Assembly: GCA_036867785.1 (NCBI GenBank)
Contig: CP145416.1
Coordinates: forward strand, 124,001 to 188,000
Direction: 5' to 3'
DNA length: 64,000 nucleotides
Origin: Plasmodiophora brassicae
Taxonomy: Eukaryota > Endomyxa: Phytomyxea > Phytomyxea > Plasmodiophorida
Positions 21,305 through 30,715 of the stretch are shown here, piece after piece; position 1 is the first letter of the stretch, and each line of letters begins with the position of its first letter. Under the pieces are notes generated by a model. It searched no databases. It saw nothing but the letters and a program-made list of their open reading frames with translations, and was not told where the DNA came from. Position numbers and translations under genes: made by a program.

Positions 21305-24300
21305 TCACCAGTACTCGCCGCACGAGCAGCGACCGTCGCGGAACTGGTGGTGCCTGATCACGTCCCGCACCGATATGTGCCGGACGTAGATCGCCGACGC
21401 CCGCCGGGCCGCCTCGTGGCAATCGTCGCACAGCCTATAATCCACCGCGAGGCGCACAGGTGACGACGTCCCGGGCGCGCTTAGGGCGTACGCCAGCGCG
21501 ACCTTCGCGCCGTGCTGAAGGACGGCCGGTCGCCGGTGGCCCGTACCTTCGGACGGCAACGCAGGCACGTCGGGGGCGTACCCGTGCGCACGCAGGGCCA
21601 CCATCAGGTCGTCGAGCGCCGACCGCAACCCGGCGTCGTCGTCGAGCCGCGAATCGCTGGACGAGAAGCGGACGGTCCGGCCGGGGGCCAGTAGCGACGC
21701 CTGGCCTGGTCTCGGGTCGGACGTCGTCAGCCCCCGGGCGGCCATCTCGTCGCGCAGGCGCACGACGTCGTCCTGGCGGCCGCTGCGCGCGTACGCGTCC
21801 ATCATCAGCGCGAAGCACAACGCCAGGACGCGCTGCGAGACGACGCCGTCCAGCGATCGGAAGGCGCGCTCGGCGCCGGGCACGTCGCCGTGGTGGCGGC
21901 ACGCGACCAGGACCAGGCGCCAGGACGGGGCGCTGCCCCAGTGGCCTAGCTGGTCAGGAGTACTAGCAACAGGTCAGCAAGCAGTCGCGGGACCGCAAGG
22001 TCCCCAGTTCGAGGCACGAACTCCCCCAAAAAAGTCCCGGTGACCAACAGCCGTAAATGTTGAAGGGGTGTTTACTGATCAGGCAGCCCAAAGTGCCAGA
22101 GCAATTAGGGGTCTCGCTTGAGCGTCTGGGAGGTAAAGGAACGGCCCGTAACAAGTGTATGTCGGCTCCCCGGCATAGGCGGTATGGCGAAAGAGGTCCG
22201 ACAAGAGTGCAGTCGACAAGTCCGAGCGAATCACGTCCCGTTCCGATATCGTCCAAGGCGCGATGAACCCAGTACAAAGGTGACGGGCCGGCACTGCCAG
22301 GCCGGGGGATGTTGGCGTTCTGCTGCTGATCCTTCGATCCTCGGACTCGAGACCGAGGCGCCTGCGTGAAAAGAAAAAGCGCGAAAAACAAATAAAACCA
22401 AACCAAAACCAGGCGCCAGGACGTCGGGCGCGCATGCGTCGACGTCGTCGCCAGGCGCTCCGCCTCGGCCAGGTCGCCGTGCCGGCCGTGAAGGTCGATC
22501 AGGCAGTTCAGGGCGTGCGTCGACCAGACGTCGACGTCGTTCCCCGACATGATCGCCTGGGCGCGGGCGAGGTCGCCGACATGGCTGCAGGCGGTCAGCA
22601 GCGACGCGAACGTCTGCTCGGTGGGCGGCACCGTCATCGCGTCGAACGTGGCGATCGCGTCGTCCAGGGCGCCGTGTTCGCCGTACGCGCCGATCATCGC
22701 GTTGACGGGCAGCACCGACGTCGTCGTCGTCGTCGCGATCGACGAGAACAGGGCGCGGGCGGCGGCGAGGTCGCCGCAATGCGAGTACGCGGTGATGAAC
22801 GCGCTGGCGACGGCCGCGTCCGACACGAGCAACCCCTTGGTGCGGGCGTGGTCGTGCAGGCGGTCGACGGCGGCGACGTCCGAGCACCGGGCGCAGGCGC
22901 CGACCAGTTGCCGGAGGAGGGGTGCGTCGACCGGCAGGCCGCGTGCGACCATCGCCTCGAACGTGGCCATCGCGTCGCGCAGGCGATGGCCCTGCGCGAA
23001 CGCCACCAGCATCGTCGTGTACGTCGGCAGGGTCGGCGACAGGCCAGACGACCGCATGCGCCGCAACAGGGCCAGCGCGTTCGTCAGCGACCCGTGGCGC
23101 GCGTACGCGCCCAGCATCGCGTTGAACGGGACCACGCCGGGCGACGCCGCCTGATGGAACAGGCGCTCGGCGGCCGGCAGGTCCCCGCAGCGGTCGTACG
23201 CGGCGATCAACGCGCTGACGACGACGTCGTCCTGCAGCATGCGCTTCGTCGACGCGTACGCGTGCAGCGACTCGACGGCGCCGACGACGCCGGTGCAGCG
23301 GCCGCACGCCCCGATGACCAGGCCGAGCAGGGCGCGGTCGACGTCGTGGCCGGCGCCCACCATCTCGTTCAGCAGGTCGACGGCGTCGGCGAGGCGGTCG
23401 TCGCGGACGAGCGCGACGACCAGCGTCGTGTACGACCGGCGGCAGGGCGACGTGATGCGCCGGAAGACGGAGAGGGCGTTCAGCAGCAGGCGGTGGTGGG
23501 CGTACGCGGCCAGCATGGCGTTGTAGACGGCGACGGACTGGATCAGGGCCGGGTCCCGGCGCTGGAAGACGCCCTCGGCGGCGGCCAGGTCGCCGCACCG
23601 GTCGAACGCGGCGATGAACGCCGACACGACGACGTCGCTGGTGAACAGGCCGCACCGGGTGGCGTACGCGGCCAGCGCCCGCACCGCGTCGCGGTCGACG
23701 ACCCGGCCGCAGGCGGCGACGACCTGGCTGAACACGGGCACGTCGACGTGGACGCGCCCGGCGACCATGACGCGGAGCAGGGCGAGGGCGTCGCGCGCCC
23801 GCCCGCCCTTGGCCAGCGCCGACGTCACGTGCGTGTAGATGCGGTCGGACGGCGCGTCCAGCACGTCGAGGACGCGCAGGGCGGCGTCCAGGCGCCGCCC
23901 TGCGACCAGCGCCTTGACCAGGTTGCCGAAGGCGGCGTTGCACGACGTGTGGATCGCCAGGTCGAGCAGGCGCTCGGCGGTGGCGGGGCAGGGCGCTTCG
24001 GCGGCGCAGGCGGCCAGGATGGAGAACAGCCTGGGGCTGATGGCGACGTCGTGGGCGACGGCGTCGCCGACCAGGAACAGGGCGGAGGCGGGCCGGTTCG
24101 CCACGCGGCACACGTGCGCCAGGCCGAGCATGGCGTCGTGCGTCCTGGGCGCCGCCGTCGCGTACCCGTCGAGGGCGGCGCCGACGTTCGGCGGCGTCGT
24201 GCGCAGGCAGGCGGCGAGGAACGCGCCGAACAGCGCGTCGTTGACGGCGAGGCGGCGCGCGGCAACGACGGACAGCACGTCGGGCGCTTTGGCCGGCGCG

Positions 24301-24560
24301 TGCGCCTTGCAGAACGACATCATCGTCGTGAAGAAGCGGACGTCGGCGGGCAGGCCGGATTGCAGGACGGCGTCGAGGATGAGCCAGGCGCGCGCCGGGT
24401 GCGTCTCCCGCTGCAGGGCGCGCACCGCCAGCGGGACCGTGCGCCGCGCCAGGAACCGGCGGTACTCGGGCGACGCGCCCGTCGCCTGGCGGTGCGGCCA
24501 GGCGCCCGCCGTCAGGTACGGGTTCGCCGTCGTGTGGCGCGCCCGCACCCGGAATTGCAT
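21305..24560 (-). CDS. DYW-class PPR protein interrupted by a SINE
   Basis: A plant-type organellar RNA-editing protein family. From ATG 24560 the frame encodes about 15 P/L/S-type PPR motifs (for example VYNAMLAAYAHHRLLLNALSVF; repeated SALIAAYDRCGDLPAAERLF). It then reaches the E motif SWRLVLV, where a 480-bp SINE plus its 16-bp target copy (21928-22423) is inserted. Removing those 496 bp gives an uninterrupted 919-residue frame through the E region (LVACRHHGDVPGAERAF) to the DYW domain: CDDCHEAARR and the ending RCSCGEYW. In the DYW domain the usual HSE triad reads HGA (QHGAKVALAYAL), so the catalytic Glu is missing. As it stands the reading frame runs into the SINE and stops before the E/DYW region, unless the insert is spliced. 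Confidence 0.88.
21912..21927. repeat. Target-site duplication, left copy
   Basis: ACCAGGCGCCAGGACG, identical to 22408-22423. The two copies flank the SINE exactly; the sequence belongs to the E-motif codons SWRLV of the PPR gene. Confidence 0.9.
21928..22407 (+). mobile_element. tRNA-derived SINE (480 bp)
   Basis: The 5' part is tRNA-like: an A-box match TGGCCTAGCTGG near 21942 and a B-box-like AGTTCGAGGC near 22006, suiting RNA polymerase III transcription. The body has no ORF. The 3' end is A-rich (GAAAAAGAAAAAGCGCG near 22369, then AAACAAATAAAACC). The element is bounded by a perfect 16-bp target-site duplication, typical of LINE-mediated retrotransposition. It inserted in the antisense orientation to the PPR gene. 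The exact duplication suggests a fairly recent insertion. No second copy was seen in the window. Confidence 0.88.
22408..22423. repeat. Target-site duplication, right copy
   Basis: Second copy of ACCAGGCGCCAGGACG, directly after the A-rich tail of the SINE and continuing into PPR coding sequence. Confidence 0.9.
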
Positions 24561-24726
24561 TTGGCGGCGCGCGCACACGGCTCCAGCAGCCTAGCTAGAT
24601 CGACGACGGCGAGTCTGCCTGGTCGTCTCTATCGACAACGCGACGCGGCACAGGGATGAGGGTATCATCAGCGGCGTTTTCGTTGTTATGTAAACTGGCA
24701 TGTATGGCAGGCGTGTGCCCGGGCGC

Positions 24727-24992
24727 TTATTTCGCGGCGCCCTGGTTAGAGTTCGGGCCGCGCGCCTTGCCGGGTCCGACGACGACGTTGACGAACCGCC
24801 GGTTGTACTGCAGGCGCTTGTAGGCGCGGCCGCGCGGCTTCTTCTTCTTGTCCTGCTTCTCGACCTTGGGCGTCGCACCGCGCACCTTGCCGGCTCGTGC
24901 CAGCGATCCGTGGACCTTACCTGAACGCAGACAGCACACACGCGTCAGCACCCTAGGACACAGACCGCCGGCGCCGCCGCCGCCCTACCCAT
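24727..24992 (-). CDS. RPS30: Ribosomal protein eS30 (RPS30), not ubiquitin-fused
   Basis: Small-subunit protein eS30, 65 residues: [42 protein letters not shown]. Exon 1 is only four coding bases (ATGG, 24992-24989); a 68-nt intron (24988-24921) follows and exon 2 continues GT AAG. The protein therefore starts MGKVHGS, with no ubiquitin-like FUBI domain as in animal FAU. The C-terminal GAAK is a small extension. The short first exon mirrors that of RPS23. The upstream region carries both candidate promoter motifs. Confidence 0.95.
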
Positions 24993-25041
24993 GTCGACCC
25001 AACGATGTCAAACTGTGGCGCCCGAAGCCACTGACGGCGGA

Positions 25042-25088
25042 GTCCGCCACGGACTTACGCGGCGCGATCTTAGGGCGCCGCGCATATA
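25042..25088 (-). promoter_or_regulatory. Candidate eS30 promoter: TATATG/GGCGCCCTAA box plus GTCCGCCACGGA motif
   Basis: Read on the minus strand: TATATGCGCGGCGCCCTAA (25088-25070), then 16 bp later AGTCCGTGGCGGACT, an inverted repeat around 25041-25055 (AGTCCG-TGG-CGGACT), then about 50 bp to the ATG at 24992. RPS23 has the same two blocks in the same order and spacing on the other strand, which makes a shared ribosomal-protein promoter plausible. Confidence 0.5.
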
Positions 25089-25137
25089 ATACGTCTTCCT
25101 GCAGGGCGCGCTCTACGAATGATAGTACGGTGTCGGT

Positions 25138-26137
25138 TTATTGGCCCGGCGTGGCGAGGCACAGTTCGCGTCGGATGGCCTCGACCTGCCCGACGCCCTC
25201 CTCGTGCTGTCGCGATAACAGCTCCAGCTCGCGGGGCAGTGACGACGCGTGTGCATGCCCCGACGTCGTCGTTGGCTTCGGTACCGCTGCCGGTCGCTGT
25301 GCCGGCGCTCTTGGCACCGGGATCGTGGCGGCGAACTCCAGCGCCTGGCATTGTCGCCCAATAAATGACGGGCCCATCGGAATTGGTGAAACACGGTCAG
25401 GGACGACGTACGCGTTGCCTGGCGGACCGCTGGGTGGCGGTCGGTTTCTTCGGTTCTCGCGCGTGCGGCTGCCGATCCTGCGCCCGCCTCAGATTCTTCA
25501 GGTTGATCAGCCGCTGCTGCCTGGCGAATTCCTGCATGCGGAAGTTCGCCATGCGCTTGCGGATCAGGTCCTCGCTGTCCAGGTCCGGGCCCAGCTTGCC
25601 CAGCTCGACCTTCTCCGGCAGCCTCCGGTAATCCCGAATCCCATACGGCCTGTACGACGCCGTCTTCCTTCGCGCCGGCTTCGCTGGCGTCTGCGCTCCG
25701 TCGACCGGGCCGTCGGGTTCCGACAATCCATCGTCCACCTGCTCGTCGTGATGCTGACGGGCCTCCCGTGCGACGTACGTTGCCGCCTCTCGCTTGATCT
25801 GCGCCACCGTCGGCTTGGTCGCCACGGGTGTCGGCGCGCTTCTCAAATACGTTCGTCTATCCACAGCCGGTCGGGCGGGTGCGGGTGCTGGAGCGGGCGC
25901 GGGTGCACCTAACGAATGCAGTCGTCGTCGTCGTCGTCGCTCCAGGCGATGGTTCGCCGGTGGGCTTGAGAGCACGGCCGGCTGGCTGTCGACCCGGATA
26001 TGCCCGCCCGTCCTGGTCACGAGCGACAGGCGCCCCTTGAACTGCCGGCAGATCAGTCATGATATACGGCAGCGCCCCTAACAATCCGGCCGACGTACGC
26101 GTTCGTGAAAGGCGGACGGCGACGTCGCCGCCGTCAT
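25138..26137 (-). CDS. Unknown protein with YRPYGIRDY...LGKLGPDL module
   Basis: Three exons (26137-26099, 26041-25412, 25344-25138) with 57- and 67-nt introns, all phase 0, give 291 residues. An Ala-Pro repeat (APAPAPAPAPAR) and basic/acidic linkers precede a conserved-looking helical module: SYRPYGIRDYRRLPEKVELG, KLGPDLDSEDLI, RKRMANFRMQEFARQQRLIN. This spacing resembles short motifs of ciliary or centrosomal proteins, but I cannot name the family. The C-terminus ELELLSRQHEEGVGQVEAIRR is probably coiled-coil. The 5' ATG is 63 bp from the stop of the PH-domain gene on the same strand. Confidence 0.55.
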
Positions 26138-26200
26138 CGCCTCGTGCCTATCGATAACGATCGATCCCGGGGCGGGTACGCCCGGCGACTCGAAGTCGGT

Positions 26201-27550
26201 TTAAATATGTTTCGACTCCCAGACGAGAACTTCGTTCAGGGCGGAGACCCAGGTGTCGCGCTCCCTGGCCGTGGCCGTCTCGAACAGAAACGTCGTGCCG
26301 CGCCTGGTCTTGATGGCGAACATCAACGCGTGCTGCTGGGCGCCGGCCTCCACGCTGACTATGTTCTTGAACCGGATCGTCTTCCTGCGTTTCGTCAGCA
26401 GGGCGCCGCTCTCCACGACGACGACCCGCTTGCCGAGGTTCATGTGCACGCGTTTCCGCCTCGGCCCCGACTCCTTGTGCAGTACGAACTGGTGCTGGAC
26501 GCCGTCGATCAGCCCGGCCGCCTGCTCCACCACCACCGTGGACGCGGCCTGCTGCTCCTGGCCGTCGTCGACGGCGTCCCCATCGTTCTCGTCGTCATCG
26601 TCATCATCATCGGAACTGTCGACATCGTCCGTTTTACCGAGTCGCTGGTCGCTGAGCGATTTGGCCGTCAGCCTGAGGTCCTGCGAAAGCGTCTCCCGCG
26701 ACTTGTCCACGTCCTCGTTCGTCACGTGCAGCGACATGGTCTCGAAGGCGGGCGCCGGATCCGGCGGGAACATCGCCGCGATGCCTTTGGCGCTTGGCAC
26801 CAACGGCGACGGCGGTTCCGTCGTCGTGCCTGCTGGCGACGGTATTCGTGTCGAAGGTAACTGGGTCTCCGCGCCCTTGGACCCGCATTCCGATTCGGGA
26901 ATCGTCGCCATGGTGTCGAGCGTGCGGTCGCTGGCCGATTCGTTGGACCCATCGAACGAGGGCGGCGCCGACAGCAGCGTTCGCGAATTGCCGGAAACGG
27001 CGTGGTAGCCGAGAAAATCGCTCAGGGACACGGTACCGCGATTCGCGGCGTCCTGCTCGCTGATCGTCTCGATGTTCCTGGCGCACGCGTCCTGCACGAG
27101 CCTGACGACGGCGTCGCGCAAGTCGGCATCGTCGGCGAACACGCGTCTGCATTCGGACAGGTACCGCTGCGTTCGTTTGGTGTAGAACGCGTGGATGTTC
27201 TCCGGCGTCAGGTGCCCAGACACGGCGCCCATCGCCTCGAACTCCTGCTCGAGCGGCGCCCGCTGCGACGAGGTGAGCTTCAGCGCCGCCCTATGCCGCC
27301 GATCCTCAAAGATGACGCGGAACGCGACCGCCTTTGTCGCCTGGAGCGCCTTCATCGCGACGACGCCGCCGTCGAACAGCACCACGGGGCGGTGCTCATC
27401 GTCGTCCGGCTGCAGGCCGAGCAGCCGCAGGTGGGCAACCTGCGTCGTCGTGAAGCGCAGGCCAGCGACGATGTCGCTTTCCAGGACGCTGGCGCCGACC
27501 GGCCGCACCGTGCATCGTTTCGTCCCAAGGCGCACTTCCACGGCCGCCAT
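26201..27550 (-). CDS. PH-domain protein
   Basis: 449 residues, intronless. The C-terminal 100 residues look like a pleckstrin-homology domain: alternating strands (KRVHMNLGKRVVVVESGALL, KTIRFKNIVSVEAG, TTFLFETATARERDTWVSAL) ending in the conserved-Trp helix (W of DTWVSALNEVLVW). The N-terminal region has an EF-hand/helical feel (PLEQEFEAMGAVSGHLTPENI) but no complete calcium loop. A Ser/Pro linker and an acidic run (DSSDDDDDDDEND, with an imperfect GAC/CAT repeat at 26575-26620) separate the two. Likely binds phosphoinositides or a membrane protein. Divergent from RPS23 across 146 bp. Confidence 0.65.
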   Translation of the reverse strand: MAAVEVRLGTKRCTVRPVGASVLESDIVAGLRFTTTQVAHLRLLGLQPDDDEHRPVVLFDGGVVAMKALQATKAVAFRVIFEDRRHRAALKLTSSQRAPLEQEFEAMGAVSGHLTPENIHAFYTKRTQRYLSECRRVFADDADLRDAVVRLVQDACARNIETISEQDAANRGTVSLSDFLGYHAVSGNSRTLLSAPPSFDGSNESASDRTLDTMATIPESECGSKGAETQLPSTRIPSPAGTTTEPPSPLVPSAKGIAAMFPPDPAPAFETMSLHVTNEDVDKSRETLSQDLRLTAKSLSDQRLGKTDDVDSSDDDDDDDENDGDAVDDGQEQQAASTVVVEQAAGLIDGVQHQFVLHKESGPRRKRVHMNLGKRVVVVESGALLTKRRKTIRFKNIVSVEAGAQQHALMFAIKTRRGTTFLFETATARERDTWVSALNEVLVWESKHI

Positions 27551-27609
27551 GCCGCCTGAACGCGTCCCCGTTCAGTAATATCTTCCCGATCGGTCCCGGT
27601 TACGCCACG

Positions 27610-27648
27610 TATATGGCCGGGCGCCCTAATCTGCAAGTCCGCCACGGA
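27610..27648 (+). promoter_or_regulatory. Candidate RPS23 promoter
   Basis: TATATGGCCGGGCGCCCTAAT (27610-27630; one base over 20 if written whole, so read as TATATGGCC plus GGGCGCCCTAAT), then GTCCGCCACGGA at 27637-27648, 49 bp before the ATG. Same order as upstream of eS30. The 146-bp interval is shared with the divergent PH-domain gene. Confidence 0.5.
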
Positions 27649-27696
27649 GTCCGTCGGTAGTTCCCGCGCGCCACATCGCCAGCATTGTCCTTGACG

Positions 27697-28193
27697 ATGG
27701 GGTATGTCGTGCGTGGGATCTGTGTGAAGGCGATCGCCGCTGACATCGGGTTGTCTGTCTGTGTAGTAAGCCTCGCGGTATCCGCTGTGCCCGTAAGCTC
27801 GTCGCCCGGCGCCGCCAGCACCGATGGGCGCAGAAGTCGTACAAGAAGTCGCATCTGGGCACGGCGCTGAAGGCGAACCCGTTCATGGGCGCGTCGCACG
27901 CCAAGGGCATCGTCCTGGAGAAGATCGGCATTGAGGCCAAGCAGCCGAACTCGGCCATCCGGAAGTGTGTCCGTGTCCAGCTGATCAAGAACGGGAAGAA
28001 GATCGCCGCATTCGTCCCGCGTGACGGTTGTCTGAACTTCGTCGACGAGAACGACGAGGTCCTCGTCGCCGGGTTCGGTCGTAAGGGTCACGCCGTCGGT
28101 GATATCCCCGGTGTGCGGTTCAAGATCGTCAAGGTCGCCGGTGTGTCCCTGAAGGCGCTGTACCTCGAGAAGAAGGACAAGCCGCGTTCGTAA
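27697..28193 (+). CDS. RPS23: Ribosomal protein uS12 (RPS23)
   Basis: Decoding-centre protein of the small subunit. Exon 1 is five bases (ATGGG, 27697-27701); a 65-nt intron GTATGT...TGTAG (27702-27766) follows; exon 2 runs 27767-28193. The result is exactly 143 residues, the length of human RPS23. It begins [13 protein letters not shown] and contains [14 protein letters not shown], the decoding loop [17 protein letters not shown] with the hydroxylatable Pro, [10 protein letters not shown] and [16 protein letters not shown]. Convergent with the Rho GTPase, with 61 bp between stops. Confidence 0.97.
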
Positions 28194-28254
28194 TCGTTCG
28201 CGCCCGCGGCGACACGGTACCATAAATCGAATCCAATGTCTAGCAAGCTCCCGT

Positions 28255-28936
28255 TTATAAGATGTTGCACCGTCTGGCCTTCGCCTTGGGGTTTCGCGCG
28301 GCACGAATCGCGCTGAGGAACACCTGGTCCAGGCCCGTCATCGTCTTGGCGGACGTCTCGATGTAGTCGTACGCCTCGATGCGTCTCGCCAGCGCTCTGC
28401 CCTCGGCCTCGCTGATGAGCTTCAGGTGCGGCTGCGACCGGCAATCGACCTTGGTCGCCACCAACACGATGGGCACCTTCGGGGCGTGCATCTTCAGCTC
28501 CGGGATCCTGCGAACCGATCAGTCGTCATACGCGCGCGGCAACGATGAATGTCGTGCGACGACGGCGGTACGACCATCGCTGCGTGATGTTCTCGAACGA
28601 CGGGTGGCTGGCGACGGAGAAGCAGAGGATGAAGCAGTCGGTGCTGTTATACGACAGCGGTCGCAGCTGGTCGAAGTCCTCCTGCCCGGCCGTATCCGTC
28701 AGGATGACGTGGGTCTTGACCCCGTTGACGTTGACGTCAGTCTCATAGCTGTCGAACATGGTCGGCGTGTAATCCTGCGGGAACGTGTTGGTCGTGTCTG
28801 TGTGGGGGCAGCGCGAGCCGTCAGGGACGCGCGTGCACGAGGGACGCGCAGGTGGGACGGCACACCGACATGTAATCAGCATGCACGTCTTGCCAACGGT
28901 GCCGTCGCCGACGGCCGTCAGCTTGTACGACTCCAT
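28255..28936 (-). CDS. Rho/Rac-family small GTPase
   Basis: Three exons; introns near 28875-28823 (in codon Tyr of LITYTTNTFPQDY) and 28571-28509 restore one frame. P-loop GDGTVGKT, effector TFPQDYTPTMFDSY, switch II DTAGQEDFDQLRPLSY, G4 VATKVD, G5 TSAKT, and a geranylgeranyl-type CAAX end CNIL preceded by basic KAKARR. The Rho-specific insert helix is short (around QPHLKLISEAEGR). A cytoskeletal switch anchored to membrane. Within the Rho family the subclass (Rac or Cdc42-like) is not resolved. Confidence 0.92.
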
Positions 28937-29435
28937 TCGGCGGCACTAGTCGTCGTCGATGACACGTGTGACGGGCCGATGATGGATGCCGCGGCGCAGG
29001 CGCGCACTGAACGTTGCGAGGCGACCCCATCTCCGCTCGCTGACCGGATAGGGGTCGGTACGCGCCGAGAACTTCCCATCCAGGCCGACTAACTCACAGC
29101 AATGCACGACGGTGGGACGCCCGTTTGAGACCACAGCGCCATGCTGCTGGGAAACGATGTCTCGGTATAATGCTGGCGGTGTTGGACGTTTCTGAGACAC
29201 AGAAACCGGGTCTCCCCTGCGCATGCGTACCATAAGACGGTCGACCTTCGCGCATTAGGGCAGGCGCCCATATACATCCCCCCACGCAATCCGGAACAGC
29301 ACGCATGGCCCGGGTAAATATCGCCAACATTGCGCGAGGCTTGCCTGCGTCCGCCGCCGTTCATCGTACATGCCGCAATTACGTCTGCAACGTCTGGGGA
29401 GGTGTACGTTGGGAGAGCAGGTGGCCGATTACGAC
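28937..29435. other. Divergent intergenic region with a promoter-like box
   Basis: No gene supported. On the minus strand, 29274-29253 reads TATATGGGCGCC then TGCCCTAATG, close to the boxes seen before eS30 and RPS23 and in the orientation of the Rho gene, about 320 bp before its ATG. If it is the promoter, the Rho 5'UTR is long or contains an intron. Confidence 0.35.
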
Positions 29436-30715
29436 ATGCGATCCGGTAACCGCGCGCACACGTTGATCGGCAATCACGCCCGCCAGCGTGCAGCCGTATC
29501 GCCGATGGGTACGCTCCTGGTCGCCCTTCTCCACGTTGCTCTCGTCGATGCGACCAGGATCATCTGTACTCTCGACGGCGGTAAACACGACTACGATGCA
29601 GCACAGCTCATGCAGCACTCCTGGACGGTCCAGCGCAAGATCCAAGTTGGTGGCGCCAGTTGCATTGAGCTTCCAGTCACCAGTTTCCAGTTACGTGCCG
29701 CTATCGCGTTTGCCGACGCATTCCCACGTCCTGATGGTTACCAGGTATGCCAGCGGAATCCGTCGCCCACAGGTGATGAACGTTCTTCCGTCAACAGTTT
29801 TTTGGCCCTGTATACGGCGCCAGCTCATTCATCTTGAAGCGATGTGCCCAGGGTTACAACGTTTTGGAGCAACTCGTTCTAGCCGCCGACCACCTTGAGA
29901 TGCGGTCTCTTATGGTCGCCATCGGCTGGGCGATGCGGCGTGACAGTGAGCCTTTCTTTCGCGTCTTGTCGTTGAATCAGCACCGACAAGCCTGCCGCTT
30001 CATTTCGGGCATCAACCGGCTGCAAGAGGTGGCTGGGAACAGCCAGCCCCGCATCTTGCTGGCCATGCAGATCAGCCTCCTGTTCGTTGTCCGCCGCCCC
30101 GATCCGGCGCTCGCTTTCTTAACGAACACGCCATGGAACGTTAACGGAGGCTTCGTCAACGTCCTGGAATTCGCCGCTGATACTGGTGAAGCAGACATTG
30201 TAGAGGTGGTCCTGAATCTGCCAGCTGGGGTCGACGCAAACAGTCAATACGATCCAGCACTGCTCGAGACGCCACTGCTGCTCGCCGTCAGGCGTGGCCA
30301 TACAGCCATTGTCAGGATGCTGTTGGAATATCGCGGTCGTGAGGCCGGCAGTCCGTTGAACCATCGCGTCAATGCCAACGCCATGTTTGGCCCGGATCTA
30401 CAGACGCCACTTTCAATCGCGGCGGCGAACGGCCACGTTGAAATCGTTCAGGCGCTTCTGCAGGTCGCTGATATCAACGTCGGCAAGCGCACCTGCTACC
30501 CTAACGGCTCGAGGTGGTGGACGCCTTTGCACTGGGCCGCGTCTGAAGGACACCTCGACGTCGTCCAGGTGCTGCTGACTGACGGCCGCTCCGATATCAA
30601 CGCAGGAGATGAGCACCGGCATACGCCGCTGAGGCTGGCTATGCTTAACGGACACCTTCCGGTTGTTCTGCTGCTACAATCATTGGATGCCGGCCGGCTC
30701 GAAAGCGTCCCTTGA
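29436..30715 (+). CDS. Signal peptide + SKP1-type POZ + ankyrin protein, copy A
   Basis: Two exons (29436-29744, 29840-30715; 95-nt intron) give 394 residues. The N-terminus is signal-peptide-like (PMGTLLVALLHVALVDA). A SKP1/POZ-type fold follows: TRIICTLDGGKHDYDAAQLM, then CIELPVTSFQLRAAIAFAD. After the intron comes the SKP1-type helix LEQLVLAADHLEMRSL (compare ELILAANYLDIKGL of SKP1). The C-terminal half has about five ankyrin repeats (TPLLLAVRRGHTAIVRMLLE, TPLSIAAANGHVEIVQALLQ, TPLHWAASEGHLDVVQVLLT). Paralogues B, C and D have the same architecture. The combination of a secretory signal with a cytosolic-type POZ fold is odd; the leader might instead be a POZ helix. Confidence 0.7.

Noticed and set aside
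22231-24659. Very long ORFs in other frames across the PPR gene (741-781 codons)
   Set aside because: Arg/Pro/Gly-rich shadows caused by GC-rich codon positions; the PPR frame has clear repeats and the DYW end.
25921-25940. GTC trinucleotide run as a microsatellite of interest
   Set aside because: Short, within coding sequence, and encodes an Arg run on the minus strand.
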